DNA from: Gonocerus acuteangulatus
Lineage: Eukaryota; Arthropoda; Insecta; Hemiptera; Coreidae
Length of the DNA stretch: 64,000 nucleotides
Assembly: GCA_946811695.1 (NCBI GenBank)
Contig: OX328126.1
Coordinates: 1,468,009 to 1,532,008 of the forward strand
Direction: 5' to 3'
Position numbers and translations under genes: made by a program. The notes below the pieces were generated by a model. The model saw only the letters and a program-made list of their open reading frames with translations, did no database searches and was not told the DNA's origin. This document shows positions 1-9,348 of the stretch, one piece after another; position 1 is the stretch's first letter; every line of letters starts with the position of its first letter.

Positions 1-57
1 GGAGTTGATCCTCTCGTATTTCATATAGAAGAATCTAGGAGAACCAACATGGTCGAC

Positions 58-72
58 GCCTCGAGCCGAGGC
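58..72. other. Hairpin in the 86-bp monomer (first copy given)
   Basis: GCCTCG, loop AGC, CGAGGC is a perfect 6-bp inverted repeat with a 3-nt loop, present in nearly every monomer. A recurrent monomer subtype reads CGACGC on the right arm, which breaks one stem pair; that subtype also carries gtatag in place of catatag (for example near 883, 1571, 2003, 2520, 10648, 12112, 13919 and 15121). Cruciform formation or protein binding is only a possibility. Confidence 0.8.
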
Positions 73-1420
73 TGTACCAAGAAAATGGGAGTTGAGCCTC
101 TCGGATTTTATATAGAAGAATCTAGGAGAACCAACATGGTCGACGCCTCTAGCCGAGGCTGTACCAAGAACAGGGAGTTGATCCTCTCGGATTTCATATA
201 GAAGAATCTAGGAGAAACAACATGGTCGACGCCTCGAGCCGAGGCTGTACCAAGAACAGGGAGTTGATCCTCTCGGATTTCTTATAGAAGAATCTAGGAG
301 AACCAACATGGTCGACGCCTCGAGCCGAGGCTGTACCAAGAACAGGGAGTTGATCCTCTCGGATTTCATATAGAAGAATCTAGGAGAAACAACATGGTCG
401 ACGCCTCGAGCCGAGGCTGTACCAAGAACAGGGAGTTGATCCTCTCGGATTTCTTATAGAAGAATCTAGGAGAACCAACATGGTCGACGCCTCGAGCCGA
501 GGCTGTACCAAGAACAGGGAGTTGATCCTCTCGGATTTCATATAGAAGAATCTAGGAGAAAAAACATGGTCGACGCCTCGAGCCGAGGCTGTACCAAGAA
601 CAGGGAGTTGATCTTCTCGGATTTCATATAGAAGAATCTAGGAGAACCAACATGGTCGACGCCTCGAGCCGAGGCTGTACCAAGAACAGGGAGTTGATCC
701 TCTCGGATTTCATATAGAAGAATCTAGGAGAAAAAACATGGTCGACGCCTCGAGCCGAGGCTGTACCAAGAACAGGGAGTTGATCTTCTCGGATTTCATA
801 TAGAAGAATCTAGGAGAACCAACATGGTCGACGCCTCGAGCCGAGGCTGTACCAAGAACAGGGAGTTGATCCTCTCGGATTTCGTATAGAAGAATCTAGG
901 AGAACCAACATGGTCGACGCCTCGAGCCGACGCTGTACCAAGAACAGGGAGTTGATCCTCTCGGATTTCATATAGAAGAATCTAGGAGAACCAACATGGT
1001 CGACGCCTCGAGCCGAGGCTGTACCAAGAAAATGGGAGTTGATCCTATCGGATTTTATATAGAAGAATCTAGGAGAACCAACATGGTCGACGCCTCGAGC
1101 CGAGGCTGTACCAAGAACAGGGAGTTGATCTTCTCGGATTTCATATAGAAGAATCTAGGAGAACCAACATGGTCGACGCCTCGAGCCGAGGCTGTACCAA
1201 GAACAGGGAGTTGATCCTCTCGGATTTCATATAGAAGAATCTAGGAGAACCAACATGGTTGACGCCTCGAGCCGAGGCTGTACCAAGAACAGGGAGTTGA
1301 TCCTCTCGGATTTCATATAGAAGAATCTAGGAGAACCAACATGGTCGACGCCTCGAGCCGAGGCTGTACCAAGAACAGGGAGTTAATCCTCTCGGATTTC
1401 ATATAGAAGAATCTAGGAGA

Positions 1421-2282
1421 AACAACATGGTCGACGCCTCGAGCCGAGGCTGTACCAAGAACAGGGAGTTGATCCTCTCGGATTTCATATAGAAGAATCT
1501 AGGAGAACCAACATGGTCGACGCCTCAAGCCGAGGCTGTACCAAGAACAGGGAGTTGATCCTCTCGGATTTCGTATAGAAGAATCTAGGAGAACCAACAT
1601 GGTCGACGCCTCGAGCCGACGCTGTACCAAGAACAGGGAGTTGATCCTCTCGGATTTCATATAGAAGAATCTAGGAGAACCAACATGGTCGACGCCTCGA
1701 GCCGAGGCTGTACCAAGAAAATGGGAGTTGATCCTATCGGATTTTATATAGAAGAATCTAGGAGAACCAACATGGTCGACGCCTCGGGCCGAGGCTGTAC
1801 CAAGAACAGGGAGTTGATCCTCTCGGATTTCATATAGAAGAATCTAGGAGAAACAACATGGTCGACGCCTCGAGCCGAGGCTGTACCAAGAACAGGGAGT
1901 TGATCCTCTCGGATTTCATATAGAAGAATCTAGGAGAACCAACATGGTCGACGCCTCAAGCCGAGGCTGTACCAAGAACAGGGAGTTGATCCTCTCGGAT
2001 TTCGTATAGAAGAATCTAGGAGAACCAACATGGTCGACGCCTCGAGCCGACGCTGTACCAAGAACAGGGAGTTGATCCTCTCGGATTTCATATAGAAGAA
2101 TCTAGGAGAACCAACATGGTCGACGCCTCGAGCCGAGGCTGTACCAAGAAAATGGGAGTTGATCCTATCGGATTTTATATAGAAGAATCTAGGAGAACCA
2201 ACATGGTCGACGCCTCGAGCCGAGGCTGTACCAAGAACAGGGAGTTGATCCTCTCGGATTTCATATAGAAGAATCTAGGAGA
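1421..2282. repeat. 431-bp (5-mer) higher-order repeat, two copies
   Basis: The same ordered series of monomer variants recurs with a 431-bp period: an aacaacatgg monomer, a cctcaagccg monomer, a gtatag/cgacgc monomer, an aaaatggg junction, and a ctatcgg/tttatatag monomer. Landmarks at 1421, 1852 and 2283 are 431 bp apart (5x86+1). This shows segmental duplication inside the satellite. Boundaries are placed at the marker and could slide by tens of bases. Confidence 0.75.
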
Positions 2283-3110
2283 AACAACATGGTCGACGCC
2301 TCGAGCCGAGGCTGTACCATGAACAGGGAGTTGATCATCTCGGATTTCATATAGAAGAATCTAGGAGAACCAACATGGTCGACGCCTCGAGCCGAGGCTG
2401 TACCAAGAACAGGGAGTTGATCCTCTCGGATTTCATATAGAAGAATCTAGGAGAACCAACATGGTCGACGCCTCGAGCCGAGGCTGTACCAAGAACAGGG
2501 AGTTGATCCTCTCGGATTTCGTATAGAACAATCTAGGAGATCCAACATGGTCGACGCCTCGAGCCGACGCTGTACCAAGAACAGGGAGTTGATCCTCTCG
2601 GATTTCATATAGAAGAATCTAGGAGAACCAACATGGTCGACGCCTCGCGCCGAGGCTGTACCAAGAACAGGGATTTGATCCTCTCGGATTTCATATAGAA
2701 GAATCTAGGAGAACCAACATGGTCGACGCCTCGAGCCGAGGCTGTACCAAGAACAGGGAGTTGATCCTCTCGGATTTTATATAGAAGAATCTAGGAGAAA
2801 CAACATGGTCGACGCCTCGAGCCGAGGCTGTACCAAGAACAGGGAGTTGATCCTCTCGGATTTCATATAGAAGAATCTAGAAGAACCAACATGGTTGACG
2901 CCTCGAGCCGAGGCTGTACCAAGAACAGGGAGTTCATCCTCTCGGATTTCATATAGAAGAATCTAGGAGAACCAACATGGTCGACGCCTCGAGCCGAGGC
3001 TGTACCAAGAACAGGAGTTGATCCTCTCGGATTTCATATAGAAGAATCTAGGAGAACCAACATGGTTGACGCCTCGAGCCGAGGCTGTACCAAGAGCAGG
3101 GAGTTGATCA

Positions 3111-3121
3111 TCTCGGATTTC
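3111..3121. repeat. Target-site duplication, left copy
   Basis: TCTCGGATTTC occurs here just before the element and again at 9349-9359 just after its poly(A) tail. The uninterrupted sequence is kept in a paralogous monomer at 15712-15722. The last C could instead be the first base of the element. Confidence 0.93.
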
Positions 3122-3318
3122 CAGTCTTGCTCTGGCAGTCATCAGGAGAGGATCTACCTGCTCTAGGCTCCTGCGGATTAAGGCTTCTGATAAGTACACC
3201 TTATCGCACTCCCTTATTTACTTGTAGCATCTATTCTATTTTATTATTTTTCTTCCATTTTCTATTTGTTTTCTATTTTATTTTTAAGTTGAGTGTGTGT
3301 AGTTTTCCAGGCTTGGGG
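3122..3318 (+). promoter_or_regulatory. 5' UTR and internal promoter with Inr-like start
   Basis: The element begins CAGTCTTG, preceded by TTTC from the target, which resembles the arthropod initiator (TCAGTY) that many LINEs use so that transcription starts at their first base. The 197-nt leader ends at ATG 3319, which has G at -3 and G at +4. A 126-codon open frame covers this leader from a non-ATG start at 3127; its 5' part is unlikely to be coding. Confidence 0.6.
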
Positions 3319-4665
3319 ATGGAAAAATCCCCAAGCCCGAAGCGACGGAAGAAACTCTTTCCGCTGCAGCGGGATGAAGAAAACTATACTTATGTTGCAC
3401 AAACAGTGAAATTTGTTCAAATTAAAAAAGAAGGCGAAGGTACCCTCAGCAATGTGTCCCCCCTTTTTAATAGGAAAAGTGATTCACAGTCAAGCAGGCA
3501 AAGTTAAAGCTGTAAGGAAATTACGCGACGGGTCTGTACTTGTCGAAGTGTTTAACGATACGCAAGCAAACCAATTATTAAAAATTAGGTCATTAAATGA
3601 ACAAATACCCGTAACTGCTGAACCACATATTTCGCTAAATAAAAGTAAAGGGGTAATTAGAAGTATGGAGTTAATGTGTGTACCACCCCTAGAAATACTT
3701 TCTAATTTAAATAATCAAAACGTTATAGAGGTAAAACAGATAATTTCAAAGAAAGATAACAACCCTGTGCCTACACCTTCCTACATATTAACCTTCTCTA
3801 CCCCCACCACCCCTAAAGAAATCAAAGCAGGTTATCTAACATTACCTGTTCGTAAATATATCCCTGCCCCTTTACGATGTTTTTCATGTCTTCGTTTCGG
3901 CCACCCGACCACGGGTTGTAAGGTGAAAGTCTGTAAGAGGTGCAGTTCCAAAGAACATGAAAATTGCAATAATGATCCCTTCTGTGCTAATTGTAAACAG
4001 AACCATTCCCCACTTTCTCGCGACTGTCCCACTTGGTTGAAAGAGAAAGAAATCAAAGCTATTCAAATAAACGAAGATAAAAGTCCAGCTGAAGCGAGGA
4101 AAATTTATAACGCGAGAAAAGCGCCAACATTTTCTAAATCGTATGCTATGGTAGCAAATAATAATCAAAACTTAGCAACTACGTCATTAGCCAGCCACAG
4201 TAGTGGTGTTGAAAAAAAATCTATTTCTATCCAAACGGATACATTTATTTCGGGGTCTACTATAACCCCCCACGTACTCCACACCCCCCACCCAACAGAG
4301 CAGTGCCCTTCCCTCCCCCCTCCCCTCGCCCCTTCCCCTCTACCTGATCCAACCCCCCCTCCCACTTCCTTTTTACCTGACCCGTCCCCCAATCCCCTCC
4401 CTCCCTCCTCTCTACCCGATCCTTCCCCCCCTCCCCCCTTGCATCCCAACCCGACCCCCCCCCTACAACATCACCCCCACTCCCACCCCCCCTGCAGTCA
4501 GGGGTTGACCCCCCTCCCCCCACTATAAATTCGCCCCACCCCACCACGTCTGATGACAGGTGGACAGATACTTTAAACAGGCGAAGGAAACAGCCTGATA
4601 AGAGTAACCCAGCTAAAACACGAAGCCGATCATCCTCTCATAATAGAGATAAGAACAATGCCTAG
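3319..4665 (+). pseudogene. ORF1 (gag-like nucleic-acid-binding protein), broken by two frameshifts
   Basis: This is the retrotransposon gag, which binds element RNA in the RNP. The likely start is ATG 3319 (M-E-K-S, then a basic K/R cluster). Frame 1 runs to the C-run at 3458-3463; conserved gag sequence then continues one frame over (F-L-I-G-K), so one extra base is present there. Frame 2 carries the gag domain and three CCHC knuckles: CFSCLRFGHPTTGC (codon 3878 onward), CKRCSSKEHENC, and CANC...H...C. It then enters a proline-rich C-run tract and stops at 4526-4528. A plausible basic, Ser/Arg-rich tail (D-D-R-W-T-D, R-R-R-K-Q) continues in frame 1 to TAG 4663-4665, implying a second compensating shift within the C-runs. 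Both breaks lie in homopolymers, so consensus error is as likely as decay. Confidence 0.8.
4263..4526 (+). repeat. C-rich low-complexity tract coding a Pro-rich linker
   Basis: Long C-runs interrupted by T and A give imperfect L-P-D-P-S-P type repeats in frame 2. The reverse-strand Gly-rich open frames here are shadows of it. This is the probable site of the second ORF1 frameshift. Confidence 0.8.
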
Positions 4666-5188
4666 CTTGATAAGCACCTATTCCTATCTCTTATACTACA
4701 AGAGGCTTAGGCTAGTCTCTCACATAGCTATAGATATCTACAGCTGGATATTAAAAATATATCTCAATCAAATAAAGTATTTTAATAAATACGAAGCAAT
4801 TCTAACTCCGATTTATATTTACGATTGTTACACATATATACATATTTTCAATTATAAATATTGTATATATGAAATCTATCTTTTAATATCAATAATATAT
4901 TTTCAGCAATTAAAAATATTTTTTTCAATTAAAATTATTAGTATGTATAATACTGGCTACAATTGTAATAATGAAAATTATTGCTGTTGTTATTACTGTG
5001 GTAGCTGTTACATATCACACTCCAATTATTTTTCTCCGCATGCTACAATATTCTTATCACCTTTTTCAATATATATCACTCATAAAATTTTAATATTTTT
5101 TATTAACTTCATTTATATGTTACACATGATATTCAACCTCTCCTATTATTTTAAAAGGCGTTTTAATTACTTTTACACAAATGTATGA
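4658..5188 (+). CDS. Unrecognised 176-aa open frame between ORF1 and ORF2
   Basis: I recognise no family. The frame fills the spacer exactly: its ATG (4658) overlaps the ORF1 tail stop (4663-4665), and its TGA (5186-5188) overlaps the ORF2 ATG in the string ATGA. The spacer is about 76% A+T (114 G/C in 480 bases counted), where stops should occur roughly every 11-12 codons, so 176 open codons is unexpected. The product is rich in Tyr, Ile, Phe and Asn, with hydrophobic stretches near residues 72-82 and 141-160 that could span a membrane, and a Cys cluster at 103-117 (CCCYYCGSC). It may be a real third protein, a device for ribosome delivery to ORF2, or a chance opening in T-rich sequence. Composition is strikingly unlike ORF1 and ORF2. 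Confidence 0.4.
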   Translation: MPSLISTYSYLLYYKRLRLVSHIAIDIYSWILKIYLNQIKYFNKYEAILTPIYIYDCYTYIHIFNYKYCIYEIYLLISIIYFQQLKIFFSIKIISMYNTGYNCNNENYCCCYYCGSCYISHSNYFSPHATIFLSPFSIYITHKILIFFINFIYMLHMIFNLSYYFKRRFNYFYTNV

Positions 5189-8100
5189 CTATTTTACAAT
5201 GGAATTGCAATGGTATAAGATCTAGATTTAACGACTTAAAGCTCCTTATACAAGAGTATGATCCTATCTGTCTGGCTCTACAGGAGACCCGTCTGCGCAA
5301 TAGTGACAATTTCTCCTTAAGAGGATTTGATATCTACCGCCGAGACGGATCTGAGGGTGCTCGCGGGCATGGTGGGGTTATGAACGCGATTAGTTCGTCG
5401 GTTCTTTCCGATCCTATACCACTCCAGACAAATTTACAGGCAATAGCAACCAGAATCCACTCAAAAATCCCTTTCTCTCTCCTTAATATTTATCTTCCCC
5501 CAGATTTACAATTAAACCTCAATGACTTGAATAGTATTATTAGGCAGACTCCAGCACCTATTTTGCTTGTGGCCGACGCAAATGCTTACAATATAATCTG
5601 GGGTTCTGATACCACCAACTCGAAAGGTAATATTATAGAAGAAGCCCTCGACCTTAACCATCTAGTGCTTCTAAACTCAGGAGAAGCAACCTACTTAAGC
5701 TCTTCATATGGGACTTACTCAGCCATTGATATTGCTGCTATATCTCCACCCCTTTTCACTCAGACTGAATGGCTGCCTCTAGAAGAACTCCATGGAAGTG
5801 ATCATTTCCCTATAAAAATATCTATTACAAGAAGCTTTAAAATGAACAAAAAGAAGAAAACTTGGATCATAAATAAAGCAGATTGGTGCAAGTTTACAGA
5901 GCTAGCCAAACCGCCACAACAATCACCCGAAAACATAAATGTAAACAGCGCAAACTCCCTCATTACAGACGTAATCATGAATGCGGCTCATGAGAGCATA
6001 CCCATGAGCTCAGATGTACCTAGACGGCCCCCTGTCCCATGGTTCAATGAGGAATGCAAATTAGCTAGAAAGAACCGCAGGAGAGCTCTTAGAAACTTTA
6101 TGAATAATATGACTCCGGATAATCTAACCGAATTTAGACGGCAGCGTGCAATGTGCCGTAGAATTTTCAATCAAGCAAGGATCGAGTCTTGGCGAAATTT
6201 TACAGCCTCCTTGAATAAAGACACACCAGATAGAAAAGTCTGGAGCGCTATAAAAAATATTGAAGGAAAAAATAAATCGCACCCCTACACACTCCTCTGT
6301 GACAACCAGCTCTTAAGTGATCCAGTAAGAGTGGCCGAAGGATTTGGGTCCCACTACTCAAATCTATTTAATGCAGAGTATGATGAAGAATTTTCAAGGC
6401 ATATACAGGAACGAGAAATGCATCCCATAAATTTCACAAGTGACAATTCCGAAATGTACAATACTCCTTTCTCAGACTGGGAGCTCACTAATATCCTTAA
6501 AAATCTCAAGGGCTCATCTCCAGGACCAGACATGGTCCACTACTTAATGATAAAAAATTTGCCACACGAAACACGCCGCTGGCTTTTAAAACTGTACAAC
6601 GTTTGTTGGAAACGGGGACAGTTCCCAGACTCTTGGAGACTTGCAGAACTTATTCCATTACCAAAGGCTGGAAAAGACAACCGGAAAGCAGGAAACTATA
6701 GACCAATTTCCCTAACTAGTTGCCTCTGTAAAGTTCTTGAAAGGATGGTCAATAAAAGGTTAATGTGGGTACTAGAAAATAATAATATGATTCCTAAAAT
6801 CCAAAGTGGCTTTCGCAAAGGAAGATCCACAATTGATCACCTCGTCCAACTTGAAGCTGAACTCCAATATACATTCCTAAATAAAGAAGAAGGCATCGGA
6901 GTGTTCTTTGACGCAGAGTCAGCCTGTGACCGAATTTGGAGGTATGGAATATTACAAAAGCTGCAAAAAATGGGCTTCAAAGGCTCCCTCCCGACTTTTG
7001 TGAAAAACTTTCTAGCAGATCGAAAATTCCAGGTCCGCATTGGGAACGTGACATCCCGAATTTATGAACAGTTCAATGGAGTGCCACAAGGTTGCGTCTT
7101 GAGCACTACACTATTTACTCTCGCTACAACAGGGTTTGCCCAGAGCCTACCAAGGAACGTTAAAATATTTCAGTATGTAGACGACCTTGCCATATTTTGT
7201 CGAGATAAGGATATCAGGCAAATAAAGCAAAAAATTCAGGAGGCTATCCAAAGAATTTCAAGAACGGCCAAATCAACAGGGATGAAATTCTCGCCCGAAA
7301 AAACGAAATGTGTTCATTTCTCCAGGAAACGAAACTCCCAAGATTCCCCCCCACTCACTCTGAGCAATAATATCATACCCTATGCGGATAGTTGCAGATT
7401 TCTGGGACTCGTTTTTGATAGGCGACTAACCTGGAAACCCCAGATTGAAAGTCTACGCAAAAAATGCTCGAAAAAACTAAATTTACTAAAGGTTCTTAGC
7501 GGAACTAAATGGGGCTCTGATAGAACCACAATGCTTAGAGTCTATAATTCCGTTATTTGTGCAAAAATAGATTATGGGTCTTTTATATATGCCTCTGCCA
7601 AAACAACAACTCTTTGCCGCCTCGATGCTCTTCACCATGCTGGAATAAGGACTGCAACAGGCGCCTTCTGTACCAGCCCTGTGTTATCACTCTGTGCCGA
7701 TGCAGGAATCCCCCCTCTCCTATTTAGACGACAAAAACTAGCAATAGGATATGCGTCTAGAATATACTTCAATCCGGCAAACCCTGCGTATCCATATTTA
7801 TTTAAACCAAAATACTCCCGAAAATTCGATGAAAACAATTCCGCTACAAAACCAATGTCCTACAGGATATCAGCTGCTTTAGATGCAATTAAACAAACTA
7901 AACCAGAAAACAATTCTACACATATACCCCCTTGGAGGAGAGCCAGGCCAAAGTACAACGTCTCACTGTCCAGGCTGAAGAAAGATGAAACACCCGCGTC
8001 TTGGTACCAACAAAAATTAGATGAAATAGTGCGTGATCTGACAGACTACGAACTCATTTATACCGATGGATCTAAGAACGAACATGCAACTGGATACGCT

Positions 8101-8859
8101 GTAGTCACATCAAATGCCACTTACAAATTTAGACTACACAAATACTCTAATATATATACAGCTGAGTTATGTGCTATTTCTTCCGGTCTGTATAAATGCA
8201 TGACGACATCCAAAGCTAATATTGTCGTTGTAACGGACTCCCTGAGCGCACTGCAAGGATTGGACGATATTTACTCCAACCACCCTGGGGTTAATTCAGT
8301 GCAAGAACGAATAACGATGCTTGAAGAAATAGGAAAGTCTGTCCTGCTGCTCTGGGCCCCAAGCCATGTTGGGATCAGAGGAAACGAGCTAGCTGATGAA
8401 GCAGCCAAGTCTGCACTAACACTAGAACTGCCTATACACACAGTTGTTACGCCAAAAGACCTCATGTTACCCTTAAAGGAAACACTGTCTGAAAACTGGT
8501 TAAATATGTGGAAGGAAAGCCCACCGAGCAAATTGAAAGTTATAAAAAATACAGTGAAACAATGGCACTCGTCCATAAGACAGAACAGAAGGGAAGAGGT
8601 TGTAGTTGCCAGACTCCGTATTGGGCATTGTAGATTTACACATGGCTATCTAATATCAAAAGACGAACAACCAAAATGTCAAAAATGTCAGAAACCACTT
8701 ACAGTTGCTCACATACTTTTAGATTGCCCTGCACTTCACCGTTTACGCCAGAAATTTAATCTGCCAACAACAATAGACGCATTGCTAGGAAATACGGCCA
8801 CAAATATAAATAACTTAATTGAATACTTAAAAGAAATCGGATATTACAATAAAATATAA
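5185..8859 (+). CDS. ORF2: endonuclease, reverse transcriptase, RNase H polyprotein
   Basis: This intact 1224-aa polyprotein carries out target-primed reverse transcription. The APE-type endonuclease is N-terminal: QWNCNG (5-10), QETR (33-36), the D131/N133 pair (V-A-D-A-N-A), and S205-D206-H207. Reverse transcriptase: YRPIS at 505, motif A FFDAESACD with D576 (Cys581 where Phe/Tyr is usual), GVPQG at 632 (next residue Cys), and catalytic YVDD at 664-667. RNase H: D961 (YTDGS), E994 (AEL), D1018 (VTDS) and D1071 (ELADE), so all four acidic residues are present. A C-terminal CX2CX7HX4C motif uses C1165, C1168, H1176 and C1181. Length is normal for RNase H-bearing I/Jockey-group ORF2s. The first ATG is chosen because the endonuclease motif starts five residues later and because it overlaps the upstream stop as ATGA. 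No internal stop or frameshift is visible, so catalytic competence is plausible. Confidence 0.96.
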   Translation: MTILQWNCNGIRSRFNDLKLLIQEYDPICLALQETRLRNSDNFSLRGFDIYRRDGSEGARGHGGVMNAISSSVLSDPIPLQTNLQAIATRIHSKIPFSLLNIYLPPDLQLNLNDLNSIIRQTPAPILLVADANAYNIIWGSDTTNSKGNIIEEALDLNHLVLLNSGEATYLSSSYGTYSAIDIAAISPPLFTQTEWLPLEELHGSDHFPIKISITRSFKMNKKKKTWIINKADWCKFTELAKPPQQSPENINVNSANSLITDVIMNAAHESIPMSSDVPRRPPVPWFNEECKLARKNRRRALRNFMNNMTPDNLTEFRRQRAMCRRIFNQARIESWRNFTASLNKDTPDRKVWSAIKNIEGKNKSHPYTLLCDNQLLSDPVRVAEGFGSHYSNLFNAEYDEEFSRHIQEREMHPINFTSDNSEMYNTPFSDWELTNILKNLKGSSPGPDMVHYLMIKNLPHETRRWLLKLYNVCWKRGQFPDSWRLAELIPLPKAGKDNRKAGNYRPISLTSCLCKVLERMVNKRLMWVLENNNMIPKIQSGFRKGRSTIDHLVQLEAELQYTFLNKEEGIGVFFDAESACDRIWRYGILQKLQKMGFKGSLPTFVKNFLADRKFQVRIGNVTSRIYEQFNGVPQGCVLSTTLFTLATTGFAQSLPRNVKIFQYVDDLAIFCRDKDIRQIKQKIQEAIQRISRTAKSTGMKFSPEKTKCVHFSRKRNSQDSPPLTLSNNIIPYADSCRFLGLVFDRRLTWKPQIESLRKKCSKKLNLLKVLSGTKWGSDRTTMLRVYNSVICAKIDYGSFIYASAKTTTLCRLDALHHAGIRTATGAFCTSPVLSLCADAGIPPLLFRRQKLAIGYASRIYFNPANPAYPYLFKPKYSRKFDENNSATKPMSYRISAALDAIKQTKPENNSTHIPPWRRARPKYNVSLSRLKKDETPASWYQQKLDEIVRDLTDYELIYTDGSKNEHATGYAVVTSNATYKFRLHKYSNIYTAELCAISSGLYKCMTTSKANIVVVTDSLSALQGLDDIYSNHPGVNSVQERITMLEEIGKSVLLLWAPSHVGIRGNELADEAAKSALTLELPIHTVVTPKDLMLPLKETLSENWLNMWKESPPSKLKVIKNTVKQWHSSIRQNRREEVVVARLRIGHCRFTHGYLISKDEQPKCQKCQKPLTVAHILLDCPALHRLRQKFNLPTTIDALLGNTATNINNLIEYLKEIGYYNKI

Positions 8860-9270
8860 TCTTAACTTGCTGCTCATCATTAATGCTATACTTATATAAT
8901 AATAATGATATCAAACACATGTTATCCTGATGATCTATAGAAGATAATCTAAAATAATAACTTTCAAAGAGTAATGCGCATCCCCGCGTGGGTCCGCCGT
9001 GTCCATTGTGGTGCGTCTGGTCAGCGTTGTGGGGACTCGGATGCCGGCCTGGAGGGTGTGGATGGCCTGGTCCAACCATGCACACCCTCAGCCCCAGGCC
9101 TGGCCGCCAGATCTTCGTGGACCGTCAGAGGTACAGATGGCAAACCTTGTCCCTGCAGCGCGGCTGGTGGTGCCGCGGTGGGCTCGGGGTCTGGCGTGGG
9201 GGCACACTTGCTCCTTCCCTCCCTCTATCTAATACCAGATTTCTTATCTTGTTTCCAATTAATTTAAAAA

Positions 9271-9280
9271 AATAAATAAA
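9271..9280 (+). promoter_or_regulatory. Polyadenylation signals
   Basis: Two overlapping AATAAA hexamers (9271-9276 and 9275-9280) lie about 50 nt before the poly(A) tail, with the terminal hairpin between them. Confidence 0.6.
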
Positions 9281-9295
9281 TAACTAAACAAATCC

Positions 9296-9325
9296 AGGCG
9301 CTGGTAACCTAGACGTTAAGCGCCT
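9296..9325 (+). other. 3'-terminal stem-loop of the retrotransposon RNA
   Basis: AGGCGCT (9296-9302) pairs with AGCGCCT (9319-9325), and TAAC (9305-9308) pairs with GTTA (9315-9318). This gives an 11-bp stem with a 2-nt GG bulge and a CTAGAC loop. Its position directly before the tail suits a reverse-transcriptase recognition element, as in LINEs with stringent 3' recognition; that role is inferred. Confidence 0.65.
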
Positions 9326-9348
9326 ATAAAAAGAAAAAAAAAAAAAAA
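9326..9348 (+). other. Poly(A) tail of the retrotransposon
   Basis: An A-run with one G (9333) and one T (9327) ends exactly where the right target-site duplication begins, marking the 3' end of the insertion. Confidence 0.92.

Larger units (their letters stand above)
1..3110. repeat. 86-bp tandem satellite, left array
   Basis: About 36 head-to-tail monomers of 86 bp fill this stretch; 85-bp and 87-bp variants come from small indels in the A/G-rich segment after the conserved ctgtaccaagaa. Each monomer carries SalI (GTCGAC, first at 52-57) and XhoI (CTCGAG, 60-65) sites and about five CpGs. Scattered CpG-to-TpG/CpA changes (ggttgacg, cctcaagcc) are visible. Two monomers make 172 bp, close to a nucleosome repeat. 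The reverse-strand open frames across it are by-products of the tandem structure. No host gene is visible. The array is cut at 3111 by the retrotransposon and resumes at 9349. Confidence 0.97.
8860..9325 (+). other. 3' UTR with a GC-rich block (8971-9220)
   Basis: After the ORF2 stop, about 110 nt of AT-rich sequence gives way abruptly to about 250 nt at 67% GC (167 of 250 counted), then AT-rich sequence again. Three overlapping open frames (from 8974, 8988 and 8999) are open together, which reflects low A content and not coding. The sharp composition change suggests a structured or acquired tail module. Confidence 0.7.
3122..9348 (+). mobile_element. Full-length I/Jockey-group non-LTR retrotransposon
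   Basis: A 6.2-kb LINE lies within the 86-bp satellite, bounded by an 11-bp target-site duplication. Order: 5' UTR with CAGTCTTG terminus, gag-like ORF1 (frameshifted), an AT-rich spacer with its own open frame, ORF2 with endonuclease, reverse transcriptase, RNase H and a C-terminal CCHC, a GC-rich 3' UTR, a hairpin, then poly(A). The RNase H together with the triple-knuckle gag fits the I/Jockey group (I, Nimb or LOA-like); the exact clade would need a tree. The intact ORF2 and exact duplication imply recent insertion, while the frameshifts in ORF1 suggest this copy is not autonomous unless they are sequence errors. Confidence 0.95.

Noticed and set aside
3127..3318. ORF1 beginning at the upstream non-ATG start
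   Set aside because: The 5' segment is leader sequence with a Leu/Phe-rich translation; ATG 3319 precedes the basic N-terminus and has a better context.
4165..4547. Gly-rich reverse-strand frames opposite the C-rich tract
   Set aside because: Low-complexity shadows of the Pro-rich ORF1 linker.
8974..9275. Three overlapping plus-strand frames of 77-97 codons in the LINE 3' UTR
   Set aside because: All three frames are open together because the block is GC-rich and stop-poor; no motif or start context favours one.
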